Below, piece by piece: positions 53,618-61,977 of a stretch of 64,000 nt of DNA. The stretch covers positions 117 to 64,116 of the forward strand of contig JAPOKA010000008.1 in NCBI GenBank assembly GCA_029977865.1. The letters are read 5' to 3'. The notes under the pieces are model-generated. The model saw only the letters and a program-made list of their open reading frames with translations, ran no database searches and was not told where the DNA came from. Position 1 is the first letter of the stretch; each line of letters starts with the position of its first letter. Position numbers and translations under genes: made by a program. Source of the stretch: a bacterium (lineage in GTDB: Bacteria > Planctomycetota > Phycisphaerae > Phycisphaerales > SM1A02).

Positions 53618-54079
53618 ATGCCTGAAGACCTCGCCTCTGTTCTGATCCAGTCGATCGCGCCATTGGTCGCCGGGCATGAGTCATTCACGGAGATCTCCTC
53701 GACCCCCGGCGGGATCTCCTGTCGAGCCCGCGGTGCCGCGGCCGAGGCCGAGTACCGGCTCGAGTCGCGCGACGGGGAGGTGTTGGTGAGCCTGGTGACC
53801 CCCGATCGCTGGCTCAGCGAGTCGATCGAGTCCGACCTGATGCACTCGGGCGATCCCCTCGAGGAACTGGTTGCGGAAGAACTGGCAGAAGTCGGGCTCG
53901 AAGTCGCCGAGGCCGATCTGGTGGTCCGCCACTTTCGCAGCGAGGACCGGCTCTACACCTTTGAGACTCCGATTCCAGCCGCAGTCGCGTCCGATGCCGA
54001 TAAGACCCGTCTCTTTCTGCTCGCGTTCGAGGCGGCGTTCCGCAACCTCGGCGACATGAGCGGCGGCGACGAGGAGTAG
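53618..54079 (+). CDS. Hypothetical acidic protein before the glycosyltransferase gene
   Basis: A 153-residue soluble protein of unknown family, rich in Glu, Ala and Leu, with a mixed alpha/beta pattern (EAEYRLESRDGEVLVSLVTP, ADLVVRHFRSEDRLYTFETP) and an acidic C-terminus SGGDEE. An alternative GTG start at 53513 would add 35 residues and lies 17 nt after a TATCAT element (53490-53495). The gene ends 13 nt before the glycosyltransferase gene, so the two are probably one operon. Confidence 0.7.
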   Translation: MPEDLASVLIQSIAPLVAGHESFTEISSTPGGISCRARGAAAEAEYRLESRDGEVLVSLVTPDRWLSESIESDLMHSGDPLEELVAEELAEVGLEVAEADLVVRHFRSEDRLYTFETPIPAAVASDADKTRLFLLAFEAAFRNLGDMSGGDEE

Positions 54080-54092
54080 CGCCCCCTTCCCC

Positions 54093-55607
54093 ATGAAGCC
54101 TCGCGTGCTCATGCTCGGCTGGGAGTTCCCGCCCTTCATCACCGGTGGGCTTGGGACGGCGTGCCATGGCCTCACCAAGGCGCTCGACCGCGCCGGGGTT
54201 CCCGTCACCTTCGTGCTGCCGCGTCCGATTCCGCCGGAGAGTTCATCCCACGTCCGGCTGCTGACGCCGGGGCGGCTGCCGCTTCTGCCGGAGGGTCCGC
54301 CGATCGATCGGCGTGATCGGCGGTCCGATGGCCGTGGCGGCTCGACCGATTCCGAGGCGACCTCGCGTTGGACCGAACTCGAGCGCGAGCGACTCGGTCC
54401 TTTGCTCGCTCGATTCCAGCACACCCGCTTCATTGATCTGCCGGAGTCGTTCGTCGGCGCGTACTCCTCGGCGGCAATGAGCGCCACCGAGCGGGAGCTT
54501 TGGGATCGCGTCATCGCCGAAGGCGGTCTCTCGGCGCCGAAGATCGCGGCCTTGGCTCGTTCGGGCGCCTTTCCCTCGATCGAGGGAGCGGCAAGCGAAC
54601 AGGTCGATCTGACGATGGTCGAGGTGCTTCCCGAGGCGGGACCGCCGGAACGGCGGCGCAGCGCCTACGGCCCCATCGCCGCCGACTACAGCGGCGATCT
54701 CGTGGCCGAAGCCGACCGCTACGCCCGTTTCTGCGTCGAGACCACCCGCGACCTCGAGTTTGACGTCATCCACGCCCACGACTGGCTCACCTATCCCGCC
54801 GGGCTCGCCCTCTCGCGCCTGACCGGCAAGCCGCTGGTGGTGCATGTGCACGCGACCGAGTTCGATCGCTCCGGCGAGCACGTCAACCAGTCGGTCTACA
54901 ACATCGAGCGACGCGGCATGCACGGGGCAGCCCGGGTGATCACGGTAAGCATGCTCACCCGCAACATCGCGGCGAATCGCTACGGCGTGGACCCGGAGAA
55001 GATCGACGTCGTCTACAACGGGGTCGATCTCGAGCCCACTTCGGCGGGGCTGCAGGCGATCGGGCGACGGGACAAGATCGTTCTGTACTTCGGCCGAATC
55101 ACCCACCAGAAGGGCCCGGAGTACTTCATCTCCGCGGCCAAGCGAGTGCTCGATCTGGTCGAGGATGTGAAGTTCGTGGTGGCGGGATCGGGCGATCTCG
55201 CGGCGAGCATGATCCACCGGGCGGCGGAGCTCGGCATCGGGCACAAGGTCCTGTTCACCGGCTTCCTTCGCGGCAAGGACATCGCACGGGTCTTCGCGAT
55301 CGCCGACCTCTACGTGATGCCCAGCGTCTCCGAGCCCTTCGGCATCGCCCCCTTGGAGGCCCTCAGCCACAACGTGCCGGTCCTGATCAGCAAGAGTTCC
55401 GGCGTCAGCGAGGTGCTCGTCAACGCCCTGAAGGTCGACTTCTGGGATGTCGACGACATGGCCAACAAGATCATCGCGGTGCTTCGGCACCCCCCGCTCT
55501 CGCGCACCCTCGTCGAGCACGGCCAGTTCGAGGTGCGGGGAATCACCTGGGACGGCGCTGCCCTCAAGTGCCTTGAGAGCTACCAGCGGGCGATCGACGC
55601 GAGTTGA
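54093..55607 (+). CDS. Glycosyltransferase family 4, glycogen/starch synthase-like
   Basis: A 504-residue GT-B fold glycosyltransferase. The N-terminus has the starch-synthase-like motif WEFPPFITGGLGTACHGL, which binds the nucleotide sugar. It is followed by a lineage-specific low-complexity insert (about 60-170) and HAHDWLTYPAGLAL. The C-terminal GT4 domain shows LYFGRITHQKGPEYFI and VMPSVSEPFGIAPLEAL, whose glutamates bind the donor. It may be a glycogen synthase or another alpha-glucan or glycoside-forming enzyme; sequence alone does not decide. It follows a small acidic protein gene by 13 nt. Confidence 0.88.
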   Translation: MKPRVLMLGWEFPPFITGGLGTACHGLTKALDRAGVPVTFVLPRPIPPESSSHVRLLTPGRLPLLPEGPPIDRRDRRSDGRGGSTDSEATSRWTELERERLGPLLARFQHTRFIDLPESFVGAYSSAAMSATERELWDRVIAEGGLSAPKIAALARSGAFPSIEGAASEQVDLTMVEVLPEAGPPERRRSAYGPIAADYSGDLVAEADRYARFCVETTRDLEFDVIHAHDWLTYPAGLALSRLTGKPLVVHVHATEFDRSGEHVNQSVYNIERRGMHGAARVITVSMLTRNIAANRYGVDPEKIDVVYNGVDLEPTSAGLQAIGRRDKIVLYFGRITHQKGPEYFISAAKRVLDLVEDVKFVVAGSGDLAASMIHRAAELGIGHKVLFTGFLRGKDIARVFAIADLYVMPSVSEPFGIAPLEALSHNVPVLISKSSGVSEVLVNALKVDFWDVDDMANKIIAVLRHPPLSRTLVEHGQFEVRGITWDGAALKCLESYQRAIDAS

Positions 55608-55656
55608 TCCGGCGTGCCTGCGAGCGGACAGGAGGGCGGAGGATCCGACCCTCCGC

Positions 55657-55662
55657 TACACT
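55657..55662 (+). promoter_or_regulatory. -10-like element of tRNA-Arg
   Basis: TACACT lies 9 nt before the tRNA, identical to the hexamer in front of tRNA-Ala and mutS. Confidence 0.45.
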
Positions 55663-55671
55663 CCTGCCGCT

Positions 55672-55745
55672 GCGCGCGTAGCTCAATTGGATAGAGCATC
55701 GGCCTTCGAAGCCGAGGGTTGGGGGTTCGAGTCCCTCCGCGCGTG
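55672..55745 (+). tRNA. tRNA-Arg (anticodon TCG)
   Basis: A complete cloverleaf. The acceptor is GCGCGCG / CGCGCGT with a terminal G-U pair, the D-stem GCTC/GAGC, the anticodon stem TCGGC/GCCGA with loop CTTCGAA (anticodon TCG), and the T-arm GGGGG/CCCTC with loop TTCGAGT. The 3' CCA is not encoded. Confidence 0.94.
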
Positions 55746-55748
55746 TTC

Positions 55749-55768
55749 GACCGCGATTGCCCGCGGTC
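55749..55768. terminator. Hairpin between tRNA-Arg and the convergent cytochrome gene
   Basis: A 7-bp stem GACCGCG / CGCGGTC with a 6-nt loop begins 3 nt after the tRNA and overlaps the stop codon of the convergent gene. No T-tract. It could end either transcript. Confidence 0.35.
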
Positions 55769-58367
55769 AGTCGGTGTTCCAGTTGGCGAGCACCGCTGCG
55801 AGGTCCGGTCCGCCGACCACGCCGTCGCCGTTGCAGTCGGCCACCGGCGAGTCGCTTCCCCAATAGGCCAGCACGATCGCCAAGTCGATACCGCCCACCT
55901 GGCCGTCGCTGTCCAGATCGCCGTTGCAGTCGCCGCCACCGCCACCGCCGCCACCGCCACCGCCACCACCGCCGCCTTCGCAGGCGTCCAGCACTCCGTT
56001 GCCGTCGGCGTCGAGGGATGGATTGTTCGCGATCATGCACGCGTCGATGCGGCCATCTCCGTCACAGTCTCCCTCGAGCGGGATTCCGGCGAGCCGCTCC
56101 TCGAAGGTGCTGAGCGGCGGGAGGCATTCCGCTTCGCGTCCAGCCGCGCCGACCGCCGGCAAGATGGGGCCGTTGGGCAGAGGAAGCTCGGGATGGTCGA
56201 AGGGACCCGCTTCCATGGCGACCCGCTCGTCCGTGAGCGACTCCAGGAACGACACGATGGCGTCGATCTGCTCATCGCTCAGGCCGAGCGTCACCATCTC
56301 CGGGGAGAGGTTGTCGATGTTCTGCTCGTGGAAATCACCGCCGCGGTTGTAGAACTCGACCACTTGCCGCAAGCTCGACATGCCGCCGTGGTGCATGTAC
56401 GGCCCCGTCAATGCGACGTTCCGCAGCCCGGGAGTCTTGAATGCTCCATCGACCCCGGTGGCGACTCCCGCCGGCACTGCGAGCGGGGCTGCGACCTCCG
56501 GAAGCGGCAGTCCCTGCTGCCTTCGCCGCGTCCAGGAGAGCGGAAGTCCGCTCGAGGTCGTCGCGCCGACCCCGAGATCCTCGCCGGTCGGTCTTACGCC
56601 GAGGTTGTAGAAGCCGAACTCGTACCGGCCATCGGAGACGACCTCGAGCGTGGCCGCGTGCAGGTTGTCCATCATGAGCGCGTAGCGTCCGACCGGGAAG
56701 CCAACCAGGTCGAATCGCACCCACAGGCCGCATCCACCGCCCTTGGGGAGCGTGGTCGCGCGAACCTCGATCTGCAGGAGTCCAACGCCCTCGTCGGGCG
56801 CGATGAGTCCCACCTGCACCCAATCGCATCCGTTGGGGAGATCCGGGAAGTTCTCATGCAGGACCTCCTCGCCGTCGTCGGGATCGTTCGATCCCGGTGC
56901 GAGCAGGATCAGCTCGACGTTGCCATTGAGGTCGAAGGTCAGGGGCTGAATCGCCGGATCACCATCCGCGGGGTGATCAGCGAAGGTCACGCCCGCGAGA
57001 TTCGCGGCCGCCATCATGAGCATCGCCTCGATGCCATTGGGAGCCTGGACCGGGGCAGCGGCCGTCGGAGGCGCGATCACTCCTTGACCGGGCCACGTTG
57101 CGCTGCTGAACGCGGGGCCGGTATGGCAGGCGGAGCAGTTGGTGATCTGAAGATCGGGGAACTGACCAAGATTGACGAAGAGGTCGAGCCCCTCGAGTTG
57201 CTGCTCGTCAAGGTGACCTCCGCCGCCAACGGGGAATCCCGCCGCTGCGAAGCGGTCGTAGGGCGAATCGTCGGAGACGAGCGTCGACTCGTAGGCCTGC
57301 AGGGCCAATCCCACCAGCATCGGGAAGTTCGCATGGATCTGAGGAACACCCTGCGGAGTCGGGTTTTCGGTCACCCATTGATCCTGGAATGCCGCCACGA
57401 ACAAATCGCGATAGTCGGAGACCAGCCCCATGCCGCTCGCGTCCCGGTACGGCCCGAGGACCGAGTCGGTCGGCGAGACCTGCTGCGAGGCGAGCGCCCG
57501 GGAGTCGAGCAGTCGGCCGGCAAGGTCTTCCCAAGTGCGGCCCGAGCAGCTCATCTCGACGCCATTGAGCACCGGTCCTACGCCTTGTGATGCGAGTCCG
57601 GAGTAGTCGAGCATCACCGCGACCTGTTGCAGGGACTGCGTCGCCGGATTCCACCGCCACACCCGCGCGTTGGGATTGGTCGGCCCGGCGATGTCCACGC
57701 CGTTGAACCAGAGATTCGCACGCCCATCCCAGAATTGGCGAACGTTGAAGACCGAGTTGATCGCGGAGGGCGAGTTGCGCCCGGTGACCTGACGCACATT
57801 GACGCCACCTTCGTTGAAGACCGCGTCTGCCTGGTCCTCGCAGATCTCGATCAGCGGCTGGCCTGCGACGCCCTCGAAGAACCTCTTCAAGACGCCTTGG
57901 CTTCCAGCGATGTCGTCGATGCTGCGGGTAACGAGACTGAAGCGAGATCCCGGCTGCTCGAACACCGTGGTCGGAAAGAACTCGGTATTGAGCACGCCGC
58001 CAGGCAGGACCCCACCATCGAAGGTTCCGTTGAACCCGGGATTCATGGTGTTCCAGATGCGGGGATCCGCTCCCGCATGCCCATGGCAGGTGGCGCAGGC
58101 GGTCTGCATGTCGCTTCCGACCTGGGTATCCCAGAAGAGCGACTTGCCCAGGACGACCGCCTGTTCGTGGTCATCGATGAAGTCGTCGATGTTGGTGGGA
58201 GTCGGAACCCACACCGACCCAAGCGGGGCCGGATAATCCAAGGCGGTGCCCCGTTGGGCGTGGACCGCTCCCAAGAAGCCAAAGACAAAGAGCACCGCCA
58301 CCGAACCCAGGAATCGGTTGCCACAGTTCGTGGCGCGCCACAAACCATCTCGATCTCGCGTTGTCAT
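55767..58367 (-). CDS. Exported MauG/cytochrome-c-peroxidase-like protein with dockerin-like tail
   Basis: A secreted 866-residue di-heme protein. The signal peptide has hydrophobic VAVLFVFGFLGAVHA. Heme motifs are CATCH (91-95) and CSACH (411-415), with the peroxidase-type blocks GKSLFWDTQVGSD, INSVFNVRQFWDGR, FKTPGLRNVALTGPYMHHGG and VEFYNRGGDF. A region of about 150 residues (435-585) inserted between the second heme and the distal block looks beta-rich. The C-terminus has a calcium-type DxDGDGxxD unit, a run of 15 glycines, and paired dockerin-like units ending in LAYWG and LANWN. GGGGAG precedes the ATG at 58367. It may oxidise an exported partner; the substrate is unknown. Confidence 0.88.
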   Translation of the reverse strand: MTTRDRDGLWRATNCGNRFLGSVAVLFVFGFLGAVHAQRGTALDYPAPLGSVWVPTPTNIDDFIDDHEQAVVLGKSLFWDTQVGSDMQTACATCHGHAGADPRIWNTMNPGFNGTFDGGVLPGGVLNTEFFPTTVFEQPGSRFSLVTRSIDDIAGSQGVLKRFFEGVAGQPLIEICEDQADAVFNEGGVNVRQVTGRNSPSAINSVFNVRQFWDGRANLWFNGVDIAGPTNPNARVWRWNPATQSLQQVAVMLDYSGLASQGVGPVLNGVEMSCSGRTWEDLAGRLLDSRALASQQVSPTDSVLGPYRDASGMGLVSDYRDLFVAAFQDQWVTENPTPQGVPQIHANFPMLVGLALQAYESTLVSDDSPYDRFAAAGFPVGGGGHLDEQQLEGLDLFVNLGQFPDLQITNCSACHTGPAFSSATWPGQGVIAPPTAAAPVQAPNGIEAMLMMAAANLAGVTFADHPADGDPAIQPLTFDLNGNVELILLAPGSNDPDDGEEVLHENFPDLPNGCDWVQVGLIAPDEGVGLLQIEVRATTLPKGGGCGLWVRFDLVGFPVGRYALMMDNLHAATLEVVSDGRYEFGFYNLGVRPTGEDLGVGATTSSGLPLSWTRRRQQGLPLPEVAAPLAVPAGVATGVDGAFKTPGLRNVALTGPYMHHGGMSSLRQVVEFYNRGGDFHEQNIDNLSPEMVTLGLSDEQIDAIVSFLESLTDERVAMEAGPFDHPELPLPNGPILPAVGAAGREAECLPPLSTFEERLAGIPLEGDCDGDGRIDACMIANNPSLDADGNGVLDACEGGGGGGGGGGGGGGGDCNGDLDSDGQVGGIDLAIVLAYWGSDSPVADCNGDGVVGGPDLAAVLANWNTD
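55932..55976 (-). repeat. Poly-glycine-encoding GC triplet tract
   Basis: 45 nt made only of GCC/ACC-type triplets on the plus strand encode 15 consecutive glycines. They link the calcium-type repeat to the dockerin-like module of the cytochrome protein. It is simple sequence that could vary in length in frame. Confidence 0.88.
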
Positions 58368-58399
58368 GTTTGCTCCCCACGAGCGGTCAGAACGATTCA

Positions 58400-58446
58400 G
58401 AGGACGTTTCGGCACAGACCCCACAATGCCTGCGTCGAAACGCCTC
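58400..58446 (-). promoter_or_regulatory. Structured 5' leader of the cytochrome-peroxidase-like gene
   Basis: GAGGACGTTTCG (58400-58411) pairs with CGAAACGCCTC (58436-58446) through about 10-11 bp with a small bulge. Inside it, GGCA and TGCC form a second short stem. The element lies 33 nt upstream of the start codon of the minus-strand gene. No known riboswitch family was recognised. Confidence 0.45.
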
Positions 58447-58655
58447 TGGCTCCGCAGCACCCGAGGGCCGCGGAAGCGTCGAGATTGTGGGACCTTTCTC
58501 CGCCGGTCGATGTCATCGATGACAAAACGCGAGAATATCCTCCCCCCGATTCGGTGCCATGTTTGCCTCGTTTGCCTGGTTTCACCCGAGGGCGTCCCGC
58601 TTCCTGAAGACCATGACGCTCGCCACCGGCTGCCGCGAAGCCGACACGGGAACGA

Positions 58656-59657
58656 CTAGCGATGCGGACTGGCTCGCTGGCTCCAGCCCCGCAGGAATCG
58701 CCAGATCGTCAGGGCCGCCAACCGCGCCGTGCGCCCATCCGCATCGAACGGAGGACAGAGTTCGACGAGATCGAGCGACGCCACGCGAGCATCGGATCCA
58801 AGCCTCTCGGCCGCTGCGAGCCAAGATTCGACTGCGAGGCCCGCCGGAGCGGGTGCGCTCACCCCCGGCGCCGACGCGGCGTCGACCGAATCGAGATCGA
58901 GCGTCGCCATGATTCGCTGATGCCGCTCGTCCGCCTCGGCGGACCAGGGCGGCAACGCCGCAAGCGGATCGGGAACTCCCGCATGAAGCTGCGGCAGTTC
59001 ATCGATGAACGCCGCGGCAGCGCCTCGTCCCCGCATCCATTGAAGGTGCTCCGCGGCGACTGAGGCGGGCTGCAATCCCGCAACCGCGTATCCCGTGCAG
59101 GCCTTCGAAGGATGCTCGAGCGCTTGGCGAAATGGTGAACCGCTGTGGCCGCGCAGCGCGCCGTCGATCACCCGAAGCGGCCGCACGTCGGCATGGGCGT
59201 CGAGATTGGCGATGAAGACGCGGCGCGAGGCCGCGGCATGGCCAAGAAAGACGCCGAAGGCCGTCTCGTGTCCGCCCCCGAGCACGATGACGATTCGTCC
59301 GGCGGCCACGTGCGGCCCGAGCACGGCAGCGAGCGCGTGTTGATCGGCCTCGAGATCGCCCGATCCGTCGACGTCACCGAGATCGACCACGCGGGTCAGT
59401 GCCGCGGCCATTCGACCCTCGTCGCGAGACTCCGGAGTCAGTCGGTAGAGCCAGTGGCGGATCGCCTGCGGACCCTGCGCAGCGCCGACCCGTCCGCCGT
59501 TACGGCGCACCCCTTCGTCGACGGGAAATCCAACCATCACTGCGGCGGGCGCTTCGAGTGGCCGAGCCGCGATGAGGTCGCCGAGCCGCGGATCGCCGGC
59601 CGCCGACGCTGGTCGTTCGACGCAGGCCGGCCGAAGAATCGGGCTCGAGTCGGGCAT
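58656..59657 (-). CDS. hutG: Formimidoylglutamase, arginase/ureohydrolase family
   Basis: A dinuclear-manganese hydrolase of 333 residues, most like HutG, which splits N-formimidoyl-L-glutamate in histidine breakdown. Metal-ligand motifs are GGGHETAFG, NLDAHADVRP and TLDLDSVD, followed by the HutG-like phrase SGSPFRQAL between the second and third sites. It starts at ATG 59657 with GGAGG upstream on the minus strand. No other hut gene is in the window, so another ureohydrolase activity remains possible. It is divergent from the DsrE-like gene, with 81 nt between the starts. Confidence 0.83.
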   Translation of the reverse strand: MPDSSPILRPACVERPASAAGDPRLGDLIAARPLEAPAAVMVGFPVDEGVRRNGGRVGAAQGPQAIRHWLYRLTPESRDEGRMAAALTRVVDLGDVDGSGDLEADQHALAAVLGPHVAAGRIVIVLGGGHETAFGVFLGHAAASRRVFIANLDAHADVRPLRVIDGALRGHSGSPFRQALEHPSKACTGYAVAGLQPASVAAEHLQWMRGRGAAAAFIDELPQLHAGVPDPLAALPPWSAEADERHQRIMATLDLDSVDAASAPGVSAPAPAGLAVESWLAAAERLGSDARVASLDLVELCPPFDADGRTARLAALTIWRFLRGWSQRASPHR

Positions 59658-59738
59658 GGTCGCCTCCGTGCCGCAACCTCCGCGGCAGCCGCAGCATACG
59701 AGCGAGTCCATCGATGTCGGTAGCATCCGCGGTCTTGC

Positions 59739-60254
59739 ATGAAGTTCCTCCCCCGATCCAACCTTCGCGCAACGCGGGTCACCTTCGAGTTCGCCCGGCG
59801 ATCGACGAGCGACCGGATCTGGTGGCTGGTGGTGGCGCTGGCGGCAGCCCACGCCCTGTTCGCGGTCGGCTGTGCGGCTCGCGCCAAGGCACCGCAGCCG
59901 TGCGTCCTCGTCACCCTCACCGCCGGGCCGCAGGACCTGCAGTCGGCCCAGATGGGGATTCGATTCGCCGAGAAGTCCCGCGAATCGGGGCGACGAACCA
60001 TCCTCTACCTCTCCAGCGCCGGAGCCATCTTCGCGGCCGCTTCCGTCGATCCGGCGTTGAGGTATCTCGACCAGCCGCCCATCGGCGAACAGATCGCGTC
60101 CTTCGCCGCAGGGGGCGGCGAGGTCTGCGTCGCGCCGGGATGTGCCCGCGACTGCGGACTTTCCCGCGACGCGCTCTCGAGCTTCGCAGTGCCGGTCACT
60201 CCGCCTCAATTGCTCGATCGCCTGCCTCGGGGCGCGGTTTCGATCGCCTACTGA
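59739..60254 (+). CDS. Exported DsrE/DsrF-like protein
   Basis: A 171-residue protein. A basic N-terminus and hydrophobic segment (WWLVVALAAAHALFAVGC) end in a lipobox-like AVGC, predicting a lipoprotein or membrane anchor. The rest resembles the DsrE fold: VLVTLTAGPQDLQSAQMG, YLSSAGAIFAAA and FAAGGGEVCVAPGCARDCGLS, with three cysteines in the last part. DsrE proteins are normally cytoplasmic sulfur-transfer proteins, so export is unusual. TAGCAT lies about 12 nt before the ATG. A REC-GAF-HD-GYP gene follows after 7 nt, probably in the same operon. Confidence 0.68.
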   Translation: MKFLPRSNLRATRVTFEFARRSTSDRIWWLVVALAAAHALFAVGCAARAKAPQPCVLVTLTAGPQDLQSAQMGIRFAEKSRESGRRTILYLSSAGAIFAAASVDPALRYLDQPPIGEQIASFAAGGGEVCVAPGCARDCGLSRDALSSFAVPVTPPQLLDRLPRGAVSIAY

Positions 60255-60261
60255 CCACCCC

Positions 60262-61956
60262 ATGCCACCCACTCGCGCCACCGTGCTGCTTGTCGACGAC
60301 CAGGCCCTGATCGGCGAGGCGGTCCGACGGATGCTCGCGCGGGACGAGAGCGTGCAGTTGCACTACTGCAGCAAGGGCACCGAGGCGATCGAGACCGCGC
60401 GGGCGGTCCATCCCACGGTGATCCTTCAGGATCTCGTCATGCCCGACGCCGACGGGCTCGAGCTGCTCGAGGCCTATCGACGCGAAGAGCAGATTCGCGA
60501 CGTGCCGGTGATCGTCCTGAGCGCGAGGGAGGAACCGGCCACCAAGGCCGACGCCTTTGCCCGCGGGGCCAGCGACTACCTCGTCAAGCTCCCCGACGCG
60601 ATCGAGCTGCTCGCCCGGATCCACCACCACTCCGCCGGGTTCGTCGCAGAGCGCGAACGCCAGCGTGCCTTCGCGGAGCTGGCCTCGATGGAGCGCCAGG
60701 TTCGCGAGAAGAACCGCCGCCTCGACGAAGCGAACCGGCGGCTCGAGGACCTGAACGCGGGCCTCGCGGAGGACGTGAAGGCCGGACAGGACCGACTGCA
60801 TGCGATCGCCGAGATCGGGACCGAGCTTTCCCGCATCCAGGACCTCGACATCCTGCTCGAGCGAATCCTCGGCGAGGCCGGCCGCTTCGCCGGTGCGGCC
60901 TCCGGTTCGATCTTCATCCGCCACGGGGGCTCGCTGCAGCTGGAGTACCGGCTGCGGGACGGGCTTGCCGCCCACGAGCCGGCGCTGGCGACCTTCCCGC
61001 TCACCTTCGATGCCGCGGCCGGCCGTGCAGCGCTCGGCGGCGATCCGACCTACCTGACCCTCGCGGCGGACGAATCGCCCGCGGCGGGCTCGATCGGCGG
61101 GCTGCCGGTCGAAGGCTGCGAAGGCGTGCTGCTGCGCTCGGTGCTGGCCCTTCCGCTGCGAACCGCGACCGCGGAGGTCCTGGGGGTACTGCTGCTGACC
61201 CGCCCCGAGTCGGGCTTCTCCGAGGAGGATCGCCGTCTGCTCGTCCACTTCGCGAGCCTCGCCACCGTGGCCCTCGAACGCGCCTCGCTCACTCGCTCGA
61301 TGATCCTCCGCATGATCGGCATGGCCGAGTTGCGCGATCCCACCGAGACCGGTGCCCACGTCAATCGCGTGGCCGGATACTCGCTGGTGCTCTTCGCCGA
61401 GTGGGCTCGGCGCCACGGACTCGAGGCCGGCGAGACCGAACGGCAGCGCGACCGCCTGCGCATCGCCGCCATGCTGCACGACGTCGGCAAGGTCGGCATT
61501 CCCGATGCCATCCTCAAGAAGCCCGGCAAGCTCGACGACTCCGAGTACGCCCGGATGCAGATCCACACCGTGATCGGCGCCGAGCTCTTCGCGGGCCTGC
61601 GCACCGAGTTCGACGAGGCCGCCCGCGAGGTCGCCCTGCGCCATCACGAGCGTTGGGATGGCGGCGGCTACCCGGGTCCCGGCGATCCCGGGGAACTGGC
61701 CTCGCATCCGCCCGACACGCCGATCCGCCGCGGCTTGAGCGGCGAGACGATCCCGCTCTTCGCCCGCATCGTCGGCCTCGCCGACGTCTTCGACGCGTTG
61801 AGCTCCAAACGGAGCTACAAGGACCCCTGGCCCGAGTCGAAGGTGCTCGACGTGATTCGCGCCGAGAGCGGGCGACACTTCGATCCCGAACTCGTCGAGA
61901 TCCTCGTCGATCGCCTCGACGAACTCCGCGCCGTGCGCGATCGCTTTGCAACCTGA
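60262..61956 (+). CDS. REC-GAF-HD-GYP response regulator, predicted cyclic-di-GMP phosphodiesterase
   Basis: A 564-residue regulator. The REC domain (1-120) has Asp12/Asp13, phosphoacceptor Asp57 in LQDLVMPDADG and Lys in DYLVKLPD, where KP is usual. A coiled coil (about 130-180) is followed by a GAF domain (about 185-340) and an HD-GYP domain (about 345-560). The latter has MLHDVGKVGIPD (His406, Asp407), HHERWDGGGYP (461-471, with GYP) and ADVFDALSSKRSYKD. All catalytic positions are kept, so it probably degrades cyclic-di-GMP. It lies 7 nt after the DsrE-like gene and 21 nt before a lipoprotein gene. Confidence 0.92.
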   Translation: MPPTRATVLLVDDQALIGEAVRRMLARDESVQLHYCSKGTEAIETARAVHPTVILQDLVMPDADGLELLEAYRREEQIRDVPVIVLSAREEPATKADAFARGASDYLVKLPDAIELLARIHHHSAGFVAERERQRAFAELASMERQVREKNRRLDEANRRLEDLNAGLAEDVKAGQDRLHAIAEIGTELSRIQDLDILLERILGEAGRFAGAASGSIFIRHGGSLQLEYRLRDGLAAHEPALATFPLTFDAAAGRAALGGDPTYLTLAADESPAAGSIGGLPVEGCEGVLLRSVLALPLRTATAEVLGVLLLTRPESGFSEEDRRLLVHFASLATVALERASLTRSMILRMIGMAELRDPTETGAHVNRVAGYSLVLFAEWARRHGLEAGETERQRDRLRIAAMLHDVGKVGIPDAILKKPGKLDDSEYARMQIHTVIGAELFAGLRTEFDEAAREVALRHHERWDGGGYPGPGDPGELASHPPDTPIRRGLSGETIPLFARIVGLADVFDALSSKRSYKDPWPESKVLDVIRAESGRHFDPELVEILVDRLDELRAVRDRFAT

Positions 61957-61977
61957 GGTTCGCGCAAGGAGCCGCTC

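Noticed and set aside
55932-55976. CRISPR-like or minisatellite array
   Set aside because: It is a simple triplet tract coding for glycine, without repeat-spacer structure.
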